Below are positions 7,398-15,469 of a stretch of 55,293 nt of DNA, piece by piece; within the stretch, counting starts at the first letter, position 1, and every line of letters begins with the position of its first letter. The notes beneath the pieces are model-generated. The model saw nothing but the letters and a program-made list of their open reading frames with translations, was not told the DNA's origin and made no database searches. This DNA comes from an uncultured Propionibacterium sp. Its GTDB lineage: Bacteria > Actinomycetota > Actinomycetes > Propionibacteriales > Propionibacteriaceae. The DNA is taken from contig CALMKG010000553.1 in NCBI GenBank assembly GCA_937867175.1, positions 1-55,293 of the forward strand. Direction: 5' to 3'. The position numbers and the translations under genes are program-made.

Positions 7398-7521
7398 CGC
7401 CGCCTCCTCCGGATCTCGATCTCGTGTCCCGCTGAGACTAGAGGGCGAGTCCGACACACGAGCCTGATGTATGCCCATTTCGCTCATCTGCGTCCTTCCG
7501 AGGTCTGTGGGGTAGCTGAGG

Positions 7522-7614
7522 TCAAAGTCCGAGGTCGCGGCTGGTGCTCGTAGCGAGTGCGTCGGCGGGACGGATGTAGTGGTTCAGGAGCGTGCCGAGA
7601 TCGCGGTGCCGGGT
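7522..7614 (-). pseudogene. C-terminal tail of a second tyrosine recombinase
   Basis: Thirty codons encode TRHRDLGTLLNHYIRPADAL and ATSTSRDLGL followed by TGA, the same tail as the relic at 1090 but clearly diverged at the DNA level. Sequence upstream (PPF and beyond) no longer matches an integrase. This is a remnant of a different integrase, not a recent copy of the first. Confidence 0.8.
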
Positions 7615-7682
7615 AAAGGGAGGGCTATCAAGTCCAGCTGCGGCTCGCAGCACCCGCGTCGCTTCGCCGCGACCGCCGATCC

Positions 7683-7898
7683 CTATCCCACGCGGCCGGG
7701 AGACCGTCTCTCTTTCCTGACCCAGTGCGGAGTTCGACTCTTCGACTTCGAGGTCAGGTGCCAGGCTTTGCAGAGGCCGCACCAGTAGGACCCCGTCGGA
7801 GCCTTTCGACCGCGTGACCGGCAGGACTCCTGAATCGCCTGCAACGCGCGTTCCGCGGCCCACTGGCTTGGATAGGACTTCTTCGAGCAGTCGAACAC
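7683..7898 (-). CDS. Small zinc-knuckle-like protein
   Basis: 71 aa. It begins MFDCSKKSYPSQWAAERALQ and has a core YWCGLCKAWHLTSK. The pattern (Cys, spaced helix, then C-x2-C-x3-H) is common in short actinobacterial and phage proteins with the ending C-x-x-WHLTS, and a single zinc site is likely. Function unknown. Confidence 0.55.
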   Translation of the reverse strand: MFDCSKKSYPSQWAAERALQAIQESCRSRGRKAPTGSYWCGLCKAWHLTSKSKSRTPHWVRKERRSPGRVG

Positions 7899-8203
7899 CG
7901 CGACCGTTCCTCAGGGCGCGTGCTCAACTGGCTCATATCCAGCCCGGCACGATGGGTTCGCGGCTGAAGTCGCTCGGCCCGGTTCGGAGCGTGTGTGTCT
8001 CCGACTGACGAGAGGAGGATACCGAGCAGCTCCTGTCGATGGCCAGCCCCACCGTGCACAGTCGACGTGCGTCACACCGCTGCCAGTCGGGCCTCCGAAA
8101 ATGCGCCGCTGCGCGCGCATGTCCTTCCGCATACAAGTAGGAGGGTAGACATCACATGGCCAGCGGGGGCCCGGCCCCTCCACCTGGGCACAGGCAGGGT
8201 CAA
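7899..8203. other. No gene recognised; carries an att-like duplicate
   Basis: About 300 bases with no convincing gene. At 8148-8170 GACATCACAT and AGCGGGGGC recur with the order and near-spacing seen at 1-22 across the att site (4 bases between instead of 3), suggesting a decayed second attachment site. Everything else looks like non-coding filler. Confidence 0.35.
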
Positions 8204-8467
8204 TCACCCGAGGTCGACCGCGCCGCCGCAATTCGGGCAGCGACCACGCTTGAGGTCGGAACGCTCACCATCCTCCCCGCACTCCGGGCACAGCCACTCA
8301 GCCCAGCCGATCCCAGCCGGGCTGAGTGGATCGACAAAGTCGTCCCAACGGTCGCTCACATCGACATCTTGGCGGTGCCCACCGACACTTGCGTCCTGTT
8401 CCCGATCCAGACCCCGCTCGGGCATTGGAAGGTCGGTTTTGCCCACCCGCGGCGGGGCGGTCACCAT
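8204..8467 (-). CDS. Zinc-ribbon protein, unknown
   Basis: 87 aa. The C-terminus carries CPECGE and CPNCGG, a four-cysteine zinc ribbon; the rest is acidic and low in structure. ATG 8467 lacks a Shine-Dalgarno, and a later ATG near 8425 is possible. It is divergent from the HEPN gene with only 11 bases between start codons, so the two must share a control region. Confidence 0.5.
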   Translation of the reverse strand: MVTAPPRVGKTDLPMPERGLDREQDASVGGHRQDVDVSDRWDDFVDPLSPAGIGWAEWLCPECGEDGERSDLKRGRCPNCGGAVDLG

Positions 8468-8478
8468 AATGGGGCGTC

Positions 8479-10233
8479 GTGACTACTACCGATGGTGTGG
8501 CGGCGAATGAGGCCCGGGTGCTCAAGGCGCACCTCGATGACGCCGTCGCGGCCCTCGGCCTGGCGATGCATGAGCGGTTCGCTCCCGGACTGAGCGCGGA
8601 GTTGGGCCGAACGTGGTTCAAACGAGTACGGCCGTCACAGGGAGCCTTCGCCGAGTTCGACTTTTCGAGCTATGCCGACTGTCTACTCGGTGACAATGAG
8701 CGGACGCGTGAACACCGAGATCTTTTTCGCCGGGTTGCTGGCAAGCGTTGGTCCGAGTACGGCACGACCCTGGAGTCCGCGAAGCGAGCGCGCAACGCCA
8801 TCAGCCACCCGAACCGCCGCTTCACGCGGGGTTGGGCCGCTCAACTACTCGATGACCTCGCCGCCTTCGCCCACGCACTTGACCTCGGCCCCGCGCCGGA
8901 CCTGGTTCAGCGCGCGCAGGCAGCCCGGACGGGAGACCTCGTTGATCGCGGCATTCCACATCTGGAGGGCCGGCGTGCGGCGGTCGTAGATCTCGCTACG
9001 GAGATCGAGCGGTTCGAAGAACAAAAGGCAGCGCTAGCAGAAGAACTCCGCGCCGCCGAAGCTAGAGAGTCCGAAACGGTCAAGGCCCTCGCGGCCGAGC
9101 GTGAGGAGCGTGAACGAGAGCAGGAACTGCGCCGTCGGGCGGAAGAGCGCCTGGCCTTATCTAAGGGCGATCAGTCTGAACGTGAACGGCTCGAGCGCGA
9201 GACCGCGCGTCATCAACGCACGGCCGAGGAGGCACGCAGTCGGGCCGCGGTAGCGAAGCGGGATGCGGCCTCCGCTCAAGCGGCGCGGGACGAGCTCGAA
9301 CGGCGGTTCCAAGCCTCACAGGCGCAACTCTCAGAGCTGCAAGAGCAGTCGAGGCAGTTGACCGCTGAGGTTGCCCCGGCGGAAGAGCCGACGACCGTTG
9401 ACCTCGAAGAACTTCGGCGCCTGATCGAGTCCATGCTCGGACGGCCCGAAGGGGCGCAGGACCAACCTGAGGCAGTCGGCGATTCGGAAGTCACTCGGGT
9501 CGATGGGGCCAGCTCGAGGCGTACGCCCGCTCGCAGAGAACTCGGTCCCGATGCCCTGGCTTATCACTCGGTGTTGCCTGGGGAAAAGTGGCCGTACGGC
9601 GCTGGCGAGCACAGCTACTCACTTCGCCCCTCGACACAAGACATCTACCACTACGACACAGACACCTGGCTCTCCGACGTCATCGGCAGGAAGAAGACCA
9701 AGAAGGTCTTCGCACGCCTCGCCGAACATCGCCCAGAGGGCGGAACTATTCGGGTCGACTCCGACGGAGACGTGAGCACACAACGCAAGGCTGGCGGAGG
9801 CCGGTTCTATCTCGGCCGCGTAACAACCGACGAGTGGTTCCCCGACGTCATCGAAGACGAGTCCGTCGACCCGAGCAGCCGACGAGCGGGCGTTCCCGGT
9901 GCTCCTGCACTTCGAACCGACGTTGGGCCCGCAACCCATTCGGTGTTGCCTGGGGAAAAGTGGCCGTACGGCGCTGGCGAGCACAGCTACTCACTTCGCC
10001 CCTCGACACAAGACATCTACCACTACGACACAGACACCTGGCTCTCCGACGTCATCGGCAGGAAGAAGACCAAGAAGGTCTTCGCACGCCTCGCCGAACA
10101 TCGCCCAGAGGGCGGAACTATTCGGGTCGACTCCGACGGAGACGTGAGCACACAACGCAAGGCTGGCGGAGGCCGGTTCTATCTCGGCCGCGTAACAACA
10201 GACGAGTGGTTCCCCGACGTCATCGAGAAGTGA
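8479..10233 (+). CDS. HEPN (Swt1-like) coiled-coil protein with duplicated C-terminal domain
   Basis: 584 aa from GTG. Residues 1-140 form a helical domain with an intact R-N-x-x-x-H motif (RNAISH, R105 to H110), the catalytic signature of HEPN RNases of the Swt1 type. Residues about 165-315 are a long charged coiled coil (EIERFEEQKAALAEELRAAE and following). Two copies of a 96-aa domain (364-459 and 488-583), beginning HSVLPGEKWPYGAGEH, are nearly identical in DNA sequence. I do not recognise that domain. By family analogy this is a toxin-type ribonuclease held inactive by, or sensing through, the repeated domain. A CATAAT hexamer 8 bases before the GTG would fit a leaderless transcript. Confidence 0.65.
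   Translation: MTTTDGVAANEARVLKAHLDDAVAALGLAMHERFAPGLSAELGRTWFKRVRPSQGAFAEFDFSSYADCLLGDNERTREHRDLFRRVAGKRWSEYGTTLESAKRARNAISHPNRRFTRGWAAQLLDDLAAFAHALDLGPAPDLVQRAQAARTGDLVDRGIPHLEGRRAAVVDLATEIERFEEQKAALAEELRAAEARESETVKALAAEREEREREQELRRRAEERLALSKGDQSERERLERETARHQRTAEEARSRAAVAKRDAASAQAARDELERRFQASQAQLSELQEQSRQLTAEVAPAEEPTTVDLEELRRLIESMLGRPEGAQDQPEAVGDSEVTRVDGASSRRTPARRELGPDALAYHSVLPGEKWPYGAGEHSYSLRPSTQDIYHYDTDTWLSDVIGRKKTKKVFARLAEHRPEGGTIRVDSDGDVSTQRKAGGGRFYLGRVTTDEWFPDVIEDESVDPSSRRAGVPGAPALRTDVGPATHSVLPGEKWPYGAGEHSYSLRPSTQDIYHYDTDTWLSDVIGRKKTKKVFARLAEHRPEGGTIRVDSDGDVSTQRKAGGGRFYLGRVTTDEWFPDVIEK
9568..9854 (+). repeat. Direct repeat, copy 1 (287 bp)
   Basis: Identical to 9940-10226 except one base (C versus A in the final GTAACAAC[CA]GAC). 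The period is 372 bp, or 124 codons, so the reading frame is kept. It encodes the repeated domain of the HEPN protein. Confidence 0.97.
9940..10226 (+). repeat. Direct repeat, copy 2 (287 bp)
   Basis: Second copy of 9568-9854. Such identity, including third codon positions, means a very recent duplication or ongoing gene conversion. Confidence 0.97.
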
Positions 10234-10513
10234 TCGCATTCGCGGGTAGTTCGTGGGCCTGCCGTCTCACACTTTGCGACAGTGCTTGTGCAAGCAAGAT
10301 GGCGGCAAGGAACGCAACCGCACAGACTTGTCGACCCAGATTCCCAGAGGTGAGGTCCACCGAACTGGCCCGGTGGCCAAGCCCGCACTCGTGAGAGGCC
10401 CATAGGCTCGAATGCCTCGCGGCTTGTCCGGCGTCAGAGGCCCAGTTCGTGGTTCGTGGGGGGCTGCCGAATCCGATGCCATGAGGGACGCGACTGACGA
10501 CCCCGAGGGCTCG

Positions 10514-11656
10514 TCACCATCCCGGGTACCGGTCCGTCCATCGCGTGAAGGGACCGTAGTCGCCGTGGAGCCGACCTCCGGATGTGAATTCGTAGAGGAA
10601 GTCGTCGGCCAGCGTGAGGATCGTGTCGCGTCCTTCAACCTCGAAGGCGAACTCCGGGGGCAGCGCCGTCTCGCCGTGGAGCGCGCCGAGAATGTTGCCG
10701 CAGATCGCACCGGTGGAGTCGCTGTCACCAGAGTGCGACACGGACAGGGCCAGGGCGTCGAGAACCTGGGTTGGCTCGGGGTACACGAGCGAGGCATAGA
10801 TCGCCATCGAAAGCGCCTCCTCTGCTACCCAGCCACCGCCAAGGGACTCGATGTGTTCAGGGCCGGGGCCCCGACGGGCGGTCTCGGTCGCCTGCTTGAT
10901 CGCCTGATAGACCTCCGCGTGGCCGTGGCGAGCACGAAGCTGACTCATTACCTCATCGATCGCGCGATGCAGGTCGTCAGCGCGCATGAGTGCGCCGATG
11001 AGAACGGCCAGCGCTCCCGAAGCCATTTGGCCGGTGGGGTGACCGTGCGTGTACCCCGCCGCCTCCGCGGCCGCGTCGAACTGCCAGTCCAACGGCCACA
11101 CCCACGGCGGCACAAGTCCGAACGGGGCGCTGCGCATGACGCCACCGCACCCTTTGGACGTGTTGGTTGCTTCGGCGCCGAACTGCTCAAGCTTGCGACG
11201 ACCACCTCGCGGGACCTCCAGCGCGGAGAGGCACGTGTTGCCCGGCGCTCTGCGGGAGTAGAGCCACTGTTCCGCGATCAGCCAGCCGTCTCGCTCGCCG
11301 TCCGGGTGGCTCTGAAGTTGAGTGTCGAGCCATCGGTCGTAGGCGTGATGGAGGACCGCAACGGTGAATCCGAGGCCTCGGTCTTGCCGGACCGAGGCAC
11401 GGATCATCCCTTCGACAGTGAACAGCGTCATCTGGGTATCGTCGGTGATGCGGCCGTAGATGCTGGTCCCGGCGACGCTCTCGGGCAGGTACTCCTTGAC
11501 TCCATCCCGTCCGCATTGGGCCTGAATCCGATCAAGACTCCAAAACTCGACTGGGCCACCGAGCGCGTCGCCGATCGCGCCTCCCAGCAGGCACCCCCGG
11601 ACTCGAGAGCGATAGCCCTCCAATTCCTGCCGTTCGGGAGTCTTGCCAGTCGTCAT
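10514..11656 (-). CDS. ADP-ribosylglycohydrolase (DraG/ARH family)
   Basis: 380 aa. This family removes ADP-ribose from modified proteins or nucleic acids, using two metal ions. Key motifs are present: GCLLGGAIGDALG (21-33), ITDDTQM (70-76), the central SKGCGGVMRSAPFGL, and HSGDSDSTGAICGNILGA (about 310), which supplies the C-terminal metal-binding Asp residues. Length is normal. It follows the SIR2 gene on the same strand with an 89-base gap, so the two probably form an operon. A link between SIR2-made ADP-ribose chemistry and its reversal is my inference from this pairing. Confidence 0.9.
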   Translation of the reverse strand: MTTGKTPERQELEGYRSRVRGCLLGGAIGDALGGPVEFWSLDRIQAQCGRDGVKEYLPESVAGTSIYGRITDDTQMTLFTVEGMIRASVRQDRGLGFTVAVLHHAYDRWLDTQLQSHPDGERDGWLIAEQWLYSRRAPGNTCLSALEVPRGGRRKLEQFGAEATNTSKGCGGVMRSAPFGLVPPWVWPLDWQFDAAAEAAGYTHGHPTGQMASGALAVLIGALMRADDLHRAIDEVMSQLRARHGHAEVYQAIKQATETARRGPGPEHIESLGGGWVAEEALSMAIYASLVYPEPTQVLDALALSVSHSGDSDSTGAICGNILGALHGETALPPEFAFEVEGRDTILTLADDFLYEFTSGGRLHGDYGPFTRWTDRYPGW

Positions 11657-11745
11657 GGGGAAACGCTATTGGGAAGAACCCACAGTTCGCGTCGGAATCG
11701 AGCGATGCTGCCCATTGCTTCGAAGAGTCGTCAGTTACCGGGCGA

Positions 11746-13590
11746 TCACCAGGTGCGCCCGTGCTGACGAATGAACTGAGAAGTGTCTTCGGCAGCCTTG
11801 CGGGCGCGCTCCACGTCACCGTCGAAGGCGCCGAGCATCGGCCAGTCCTCGCCGATTTCGGTGGCGATCTGGGCAGCGAGTCCGTCCCCATTCCCGTCTG
11901 ATCGGCTGTCCAGGATGAACTCGCCCATCCACGGCACGTGGCGGGTGGGTTCACGGGCGGCGTCGACCGCGACATACGACGCGAGGCACTCAAGGCGGTC
12001 ACATGCCGCGGCGTACGACTCGTCGTCGGGGATGAGCGACCTGACTGGCTCCCGTCCGTCCAGTCGCAACAGGTGGCTCGCCGGGTAGAGCCAATTGGTC
12101 GGCTGACCCCACCGCGGCATCTTGTTGAGCCAGTCGGGTTCGAGGAGCCAGATGGGGCGCAGCACGTCGGCGGCGGGTCGCGGTGTGCGGTCGTTGACCC
12201 AGGGGCGCCAACTCGGCTCAGTGAGGAGTTGGGCGAGGAAGTCCTCACGGTCGGCGGTGATGGCCACGACTCCGGCAACCCAGACAGCCAGCAGGGCCGG
12301 ATAGTGGCGATAGGACTCCAGGCCGGGCGTGTAGGTGCTACCGGGTTGGCCGCGGGCCGACATGAGCCGATTGACGGTGCGAATCCAGAGCCGGTCGTTG
12401 GTTCCGTCGTCGTGGAACACTCCGGTCGCCAGCAGGTACAGCAGCGTGTCGCTCTCGGTCCGCATCGACGCCAACCACTTGTCGTAGTCGGCAAACGCAA
12501 TGCTCGGTAAGTGGGTCGGGAACCGGTCGGTGTCCGCGACGTGGCCAACTACGCGGTCCGCTTCGTTCTGGAGGAGGTCCGTCACCTCAATCCGTCGCAC
12601 CGGGTCATGGAGTACCCGCTTCAACCGGGCCACGGCCATATCCCGGGTCAGGGGTGGAGCAGCGAGGCTGTCCAGTGCCTCCAGCCGCGCAAGGAGGCCG
12701 GCAAACAAGTCGTCGGCCGTCACATTCGCGATGACGGCACCGTCGTGCTGCGCGATCAGCCGAGTAGCCTTCTCCGACGGTGCCGCGTAGGCGCCCCAAA
12801 ACATTGGGTAACGGCGGGTCGCACGGCGCTCCAACGCCGCGACGAGCGCGTGGTCCCAGTCGGCTGACCAGCCGGACACGATCAGCCCATACTCGTCGAA
12901 GATCCTGTCCAGCAAGTCGTCGTACGCCTTGGGGTAGGTCGACAGCTCGTCGATGGTGTTTCGCTGCTCCAGGTCGAGGTAGTCGCCGTGCAGCTTCACG
13001 ATGGTCACCTTCGAGTGCGCCAACGGGGTAGCCGCCAGAACCTGCTCAGGCCGGTGCACCACCTGCGGCGATATTCCGACGTCCTCCAGAGCGCGCTCCA
13101 TCAGCCGGTCGAAGTTGGTCGTCAGTATCACCCGCACCGACCCGCGTGCCGCCAGGTCCGCGATTGCGCGGTGTGCCGCGGTTGGTGTCCTAGACCCTTC
13201 TTCAGGGTCGTCCTCCGACGGCTCGAAGTAGCCCGCCAGGAGGGCTTGACGGGCGGCCGACGTGCCCGCCAGCGCCGCGAGGAGGTTCGAGTAACCCAGC
13301 GGTTCGCCGTCGCCGTGCTCGGCCCACCACGCCTCCGGATGAGCAGTCGCAGCCGCGACCGCGGCTTCATCGTCCGGGCGGTTCGCAACGGCCGCCCGGC
13401 GCACCAGATCGACCACGACCTGCCAGCCCGTCGGGATACCCGCAGCCGTCGAGACGCCAGAGCCCAACAGCAGCGCGTACACACCTGGGCAGGCGTGTAC
13501 GCCCGTAGCCAGCGCCACCATCGGATCGAGACCACGGCCCGGCATCACCGGCTGTCCGGACGGCTGCGTCCGTTGCTCCTCATTGACCAC
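11746..13590 (-). CDS. SIR2-family NADase/ADP-ribosyltransferase, defence type
   Basis: 614 aa from GTG 13590. The N-terminal SIR2 domain has LLGSGVST (41-48, NAD binding), LTTNFDRLME (156-165, the catalytic Asn region) and KLHGDYLD (199-206, the catalytic His), all intact; SGWSADWDHAL follows. Residues about 300-614 are a helical region without a family I recognise, probably the sensor. Defence SIR2 proteins such as ThsA or DSR destroy NAD+ when phage is sensed. It is preceded by a nuclease-like gene and followed by an ADP-ribosylglycohydrolase gene. Confidence 0.85.
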   Translation of the reverse strand: MVNEEQRTQPSGQPVMPGRGLDPMVALATGVHACPGVYALLLGSGVSTAAGIPTGWQVVVDLVRRAAVANRPDDEAAVAAATAHPEAWWAEHGDGEPLGYSNLLAALAGTSAARQALLAGYFEPSEDDPEEGSRTPTAAHRAIADLAARGSVRVILTTNFDRLMERALEDVGISPQVVHRPEQVLAATPLAHSKVTIVKLHGDYLDLEQRNTIDELSTYPKAYDDLLDRIFDEYGLIVSGWSADWDHALVAALERRATRRYPMFWGAYAAPSEKATRLIAQHDGAVIANVTADDLFAGLLARLEALDSLAAPPLTRDMAVARLKRVLHDPVRRIEVTDLLQNEADRVVGHVADTDRFPTHLPSIAFADYDKWLASMRTESDTLLYLLATGVFHDDGTNDRLWIRTVNRLMSARGQPGSTYTPGLESYRHYPALLAVWVAGVVAITADREDFLAQLLTEPSWRPWVNDRTPRPAADVLRPIWLLEPDWLNKMPRWGQPTNWLYPASHLLRLDGREPVRSLIPDDESYAAACDRLECLASYVAVDAAREPTRHVPWMGEFILDSRSDGNGDGLAAQIATEIGEDWPMLGAFDGDVERARKAAEDTSQFIRQHGRTW

Positions 13591-13653
13591 GACCTAATCC
13601 TGCAGGACTGCTCCGACAGATTCAGCAATCGCGAGGTCAGGCGCTGGCCGGAC

Positions 13654-14139
13654 TCACTCCTCGATGGTGAGGTCGTCAGCAGCGTCTGGGAGTGAGACAT
13701 TGACCATCTTCTGGAGGTCCTGGGTCGCGACGATTTTCGCGCGGAGCTCGGGGGCGATGTCGACGAGGTGCAGCTCCACTCCGAAGACATCTGCGGCGCG
13801 CTTTACCCAGCCAGTGATTGAGGATCGGGCTTCCTCGCTTGCGAACACGATGATCGGTCGCACTTCGGCGTGGTCCGGTTCGTGTCGAAGTAGTGCCAGC
13901 TTCAGAACGTCCTGTGCGATCTTCTTCAACTGTCCGCCCTTGAGCGTTCCCTGCCGGGCGTATGCCTCCACAGCGAACTTCCCGTCCGCGCTCCAGGCGT
14001 CCAGCTGGATGCGCACTCCACCGCTCAGCGACAACGTCCCGCCGCAGACCAGGACAACGCCGAGCTTGGCGGCCAGGGCGTCGATGATCGCGCTCTCGGC
14101 GTCCCGCTGGACGGCTGAGTCGCTCTGGTGGATGGGCAT
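13654..14139 (-). CDS. Small protein, possible restriction-endonuclease fold
   Basis: 161 aa from ATG 14139 (MPIHQSDSAVQRDAESAIID); the frame extends upstream, but Gly/Arg-rich low-quality sequence there argues for this start. The core VRIQLDAWSADGKFAVEAYA with RQGTLKGGQLKKIAQDVLKL has a strand-turn-strand-helix pattern like PD-(D/E)xK nucleases (D in QLDAW, E in VEAYAR), but the usual E-x-K lysine is not obvious. The second half (VRPIIVFASEEARSSITGWV) is a Rossmann-like strand-helix unit. It lies 63 bases upstream of the SIR2 gene on the same strand. Function unproven; an accessory or sensor for the SIR2 protein is plausible. Confidence 0.6.
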   Translation of the reverse strand: MPIHQSDSAVQRDAESAIIDALAAKLGVVLVCGGTLSLSGGVRIQLDAWSADGKFAVEAYARQGTLKGGQLKKIAQDVLKLALLRHEPDHAEVRPIIVFASEEARSSITGWVKRAADVFGVELHLVDIAPELRAKIVATQDLQKMVNVSLPDAADDLTIEE

Positions 14140-14406
14140 GGACGCCAACCTATGGCCGCCGCCGCCACGATGACGTCCAAACGCACCCATTCCGCCGGAG
14201 CCCAGGCTTCTGTCAGCCGCCCGCGGCATGATGGACGGTTGTTTACGTTTGGATGGCTCGGCACAGACAGCGGGCAGCGCAGGAAGATCCTGGAAGAGTC
14301 GGAAGGCCGGATTCCGCCTTCCCAAGGGGCTGGGGCGACCGTACGGCTTGGAGCGCAGCATCCAGAATGAGCCGATTTTGTCGGACCTCGATGGAAGAAT
14401 CGAGGC

Positions 14407-14814
14407 ATGACAGACACCCGCTTCGAGGCGGTCTTCGAGGACACCGACGACCTGCTCGGCGGGATTGATGTCGACGAGATCGGTGACGTCGAGACTCTGC
14501 TGATGTTCCTGTTTGCGAGGCCAGTGGTGGTGGAGGAGGTGTGGGACGACGAAGGTGTCGCACCCTCACTTGAGGTCATCATGCAGGGGAACGACGAGGC
14601 AATCGGGTCCGTCTGCGCGTTTCCGTTGAGCATCATCGAATTGGCGCGATCATGCGCCGAGACGGTGGATGAGCTCGGTCCCTACACCGGAGACGGCGTC
14701 GCCGCGGAAGAGACGCCTGATGTTTCGGCCATGAGCGACGGCGAACTCATTGCTGCCCTGCAACAGGCCCTCGGCAAAGTCCGCCTGTTCAGCATGCTGG
14801 ATGGGGGCGAGTAG
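14407..14814 (+). CDS. Acidic protein, unknown, first gene of a three-gene operon
   Basis: 135 aa, strongly acidic (MTDTRFEAVFEDTDDLLGGI ...), no membrane segment and no family recognised. It starts a plus-strand group in which the second gene begins 4 bases after its stop and the third overlaps the second. It diverges from the SIR2 cassette; the 267 bases between them hold both promoters. Confidence 0.65.
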   Translation: MTDTRFEAVFEDTDDLLGGIDVDEIGDVETLLMFLFARPVVVEEVWDDEGVAPSLEVIMQGNDEAIGSVCAFPLSIIELARSCAETVDELGPYTGDGVAAEETPDVSAMSDGELIAALQQALGKVRLFSMLDGGE

Positions 14815-14818
14815 CCGC

Positions 14819-15469
14819 ATGATGCTGCCTCCAGTCGACGGCGCGCACGAGCCGTACGACGTGCCGCGTGGCACCTGCCCATCCTGTGGATCAGGCGAGG
14901 TCGTGCACCTGATCATTGGCATGCCGTCGGGACCGGACGCTGGGTCGGGCGACCCTGACTGGGTTCGGTGGGTGGGTTGCATGCACCCGGGTTTCGAGCG
15001 CGAGTGCAGCTCATGCGGGGCGACGTGGAACAGGCGCACCGCCGACGCTCTGAACCCGATCCGACTGCTGTCGGAGGCTGGCGCATCGTTCGCGCTGCTA
15101 CCCGCGCCAAGCCTCGTAAACTTCGACTACCCGTACACCCATCTGGTGGACATCGAACTGCTGACGCCCGATCGTCTCGTCCGTTACCTCGGGCGACCGC
15201 TCTCGCGAGACGCACTCGCAAGGCTCGCCGAAGCCTGGATGCAAGCAGCCCATGACGAGCACCCCGGGCAGACTGTCCCGACTGTTCAGGATGACGCCGC
15301 CGGCCTCGCTGTCGTTGTCAACCAGTCCACGCCGTTCGCTGTGACCCTGGAGATCCTGGTCGAGGCCAACCTTGGCGGCGATGTCCCCGACCAAGACGGA
15401 GTCTCATTCGACGTTGCCCGCTCCGGGCTGATCGACGCCGCACACTCGATAGAAGGGTGGTTGGCATGA
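14819..15469 (+). CDS. Zinc-ribbon protein, unknown, second gene of operon
   Basis: 216 aa from ATG 14819. The N-terminus is a four-cysteine zinc ribbon (TCPSCGSGEV, then ECSSCGATWN about 45 residues on). The C-terminal part (PDRLVRYLGRPLSRDALARL ... LIDAAHSIEGWLA) has alternating helices and strands and is not a family I know. Translational coupling to both neighbours (4-base gap before, ATGA overlap after) suggests the three act together. Confidence 0.6.
   Translation: MMLPPVDGAHEPYDVPRGTCPSCGSGEVVHLIIGMPSGPDAGSGDPDWVRWVGCMHPGFERECSSCGATWNRRTADALNPIRLLSEAGASFALLPAPSLVNFDYPYTHLVDIELLTPDRLVRYLGRPLSRDALARLAEAWMQAAHDEHPGQTVPTVQDDAAGLAVVVNQSTPFAVTLEILVEANLGGDVPDQDGVSFDVARSGLIDAAHSIEGWLA

Noticed and set aside
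7911-8231. Minus-strand frame of 106 aa
   Set aside because: Arg/Pro-rich translation without family resemblance or ribosome site; it overlaps the zinc-ribbon gene in another frame.
9568-10226. Repeat array that could be taken for CRISPR
   Set aside because: Only two 287-bp coding repeats in frame; no short repeats with unique spacers and no cas genes anywhere in the window.
10412-11767. Long plus-strand open frame (451 aa) opposite the ADP-ribosylglycohydrolase gene
   Set aside because: It is the antisense of a clear gene in high-GC DNA; no domain and no ribosome site. Similar antisense frames at 799-1773, 16320-17561, 25868-27031, 32541-33662 and 36541-37521 were rejected for the same reason.
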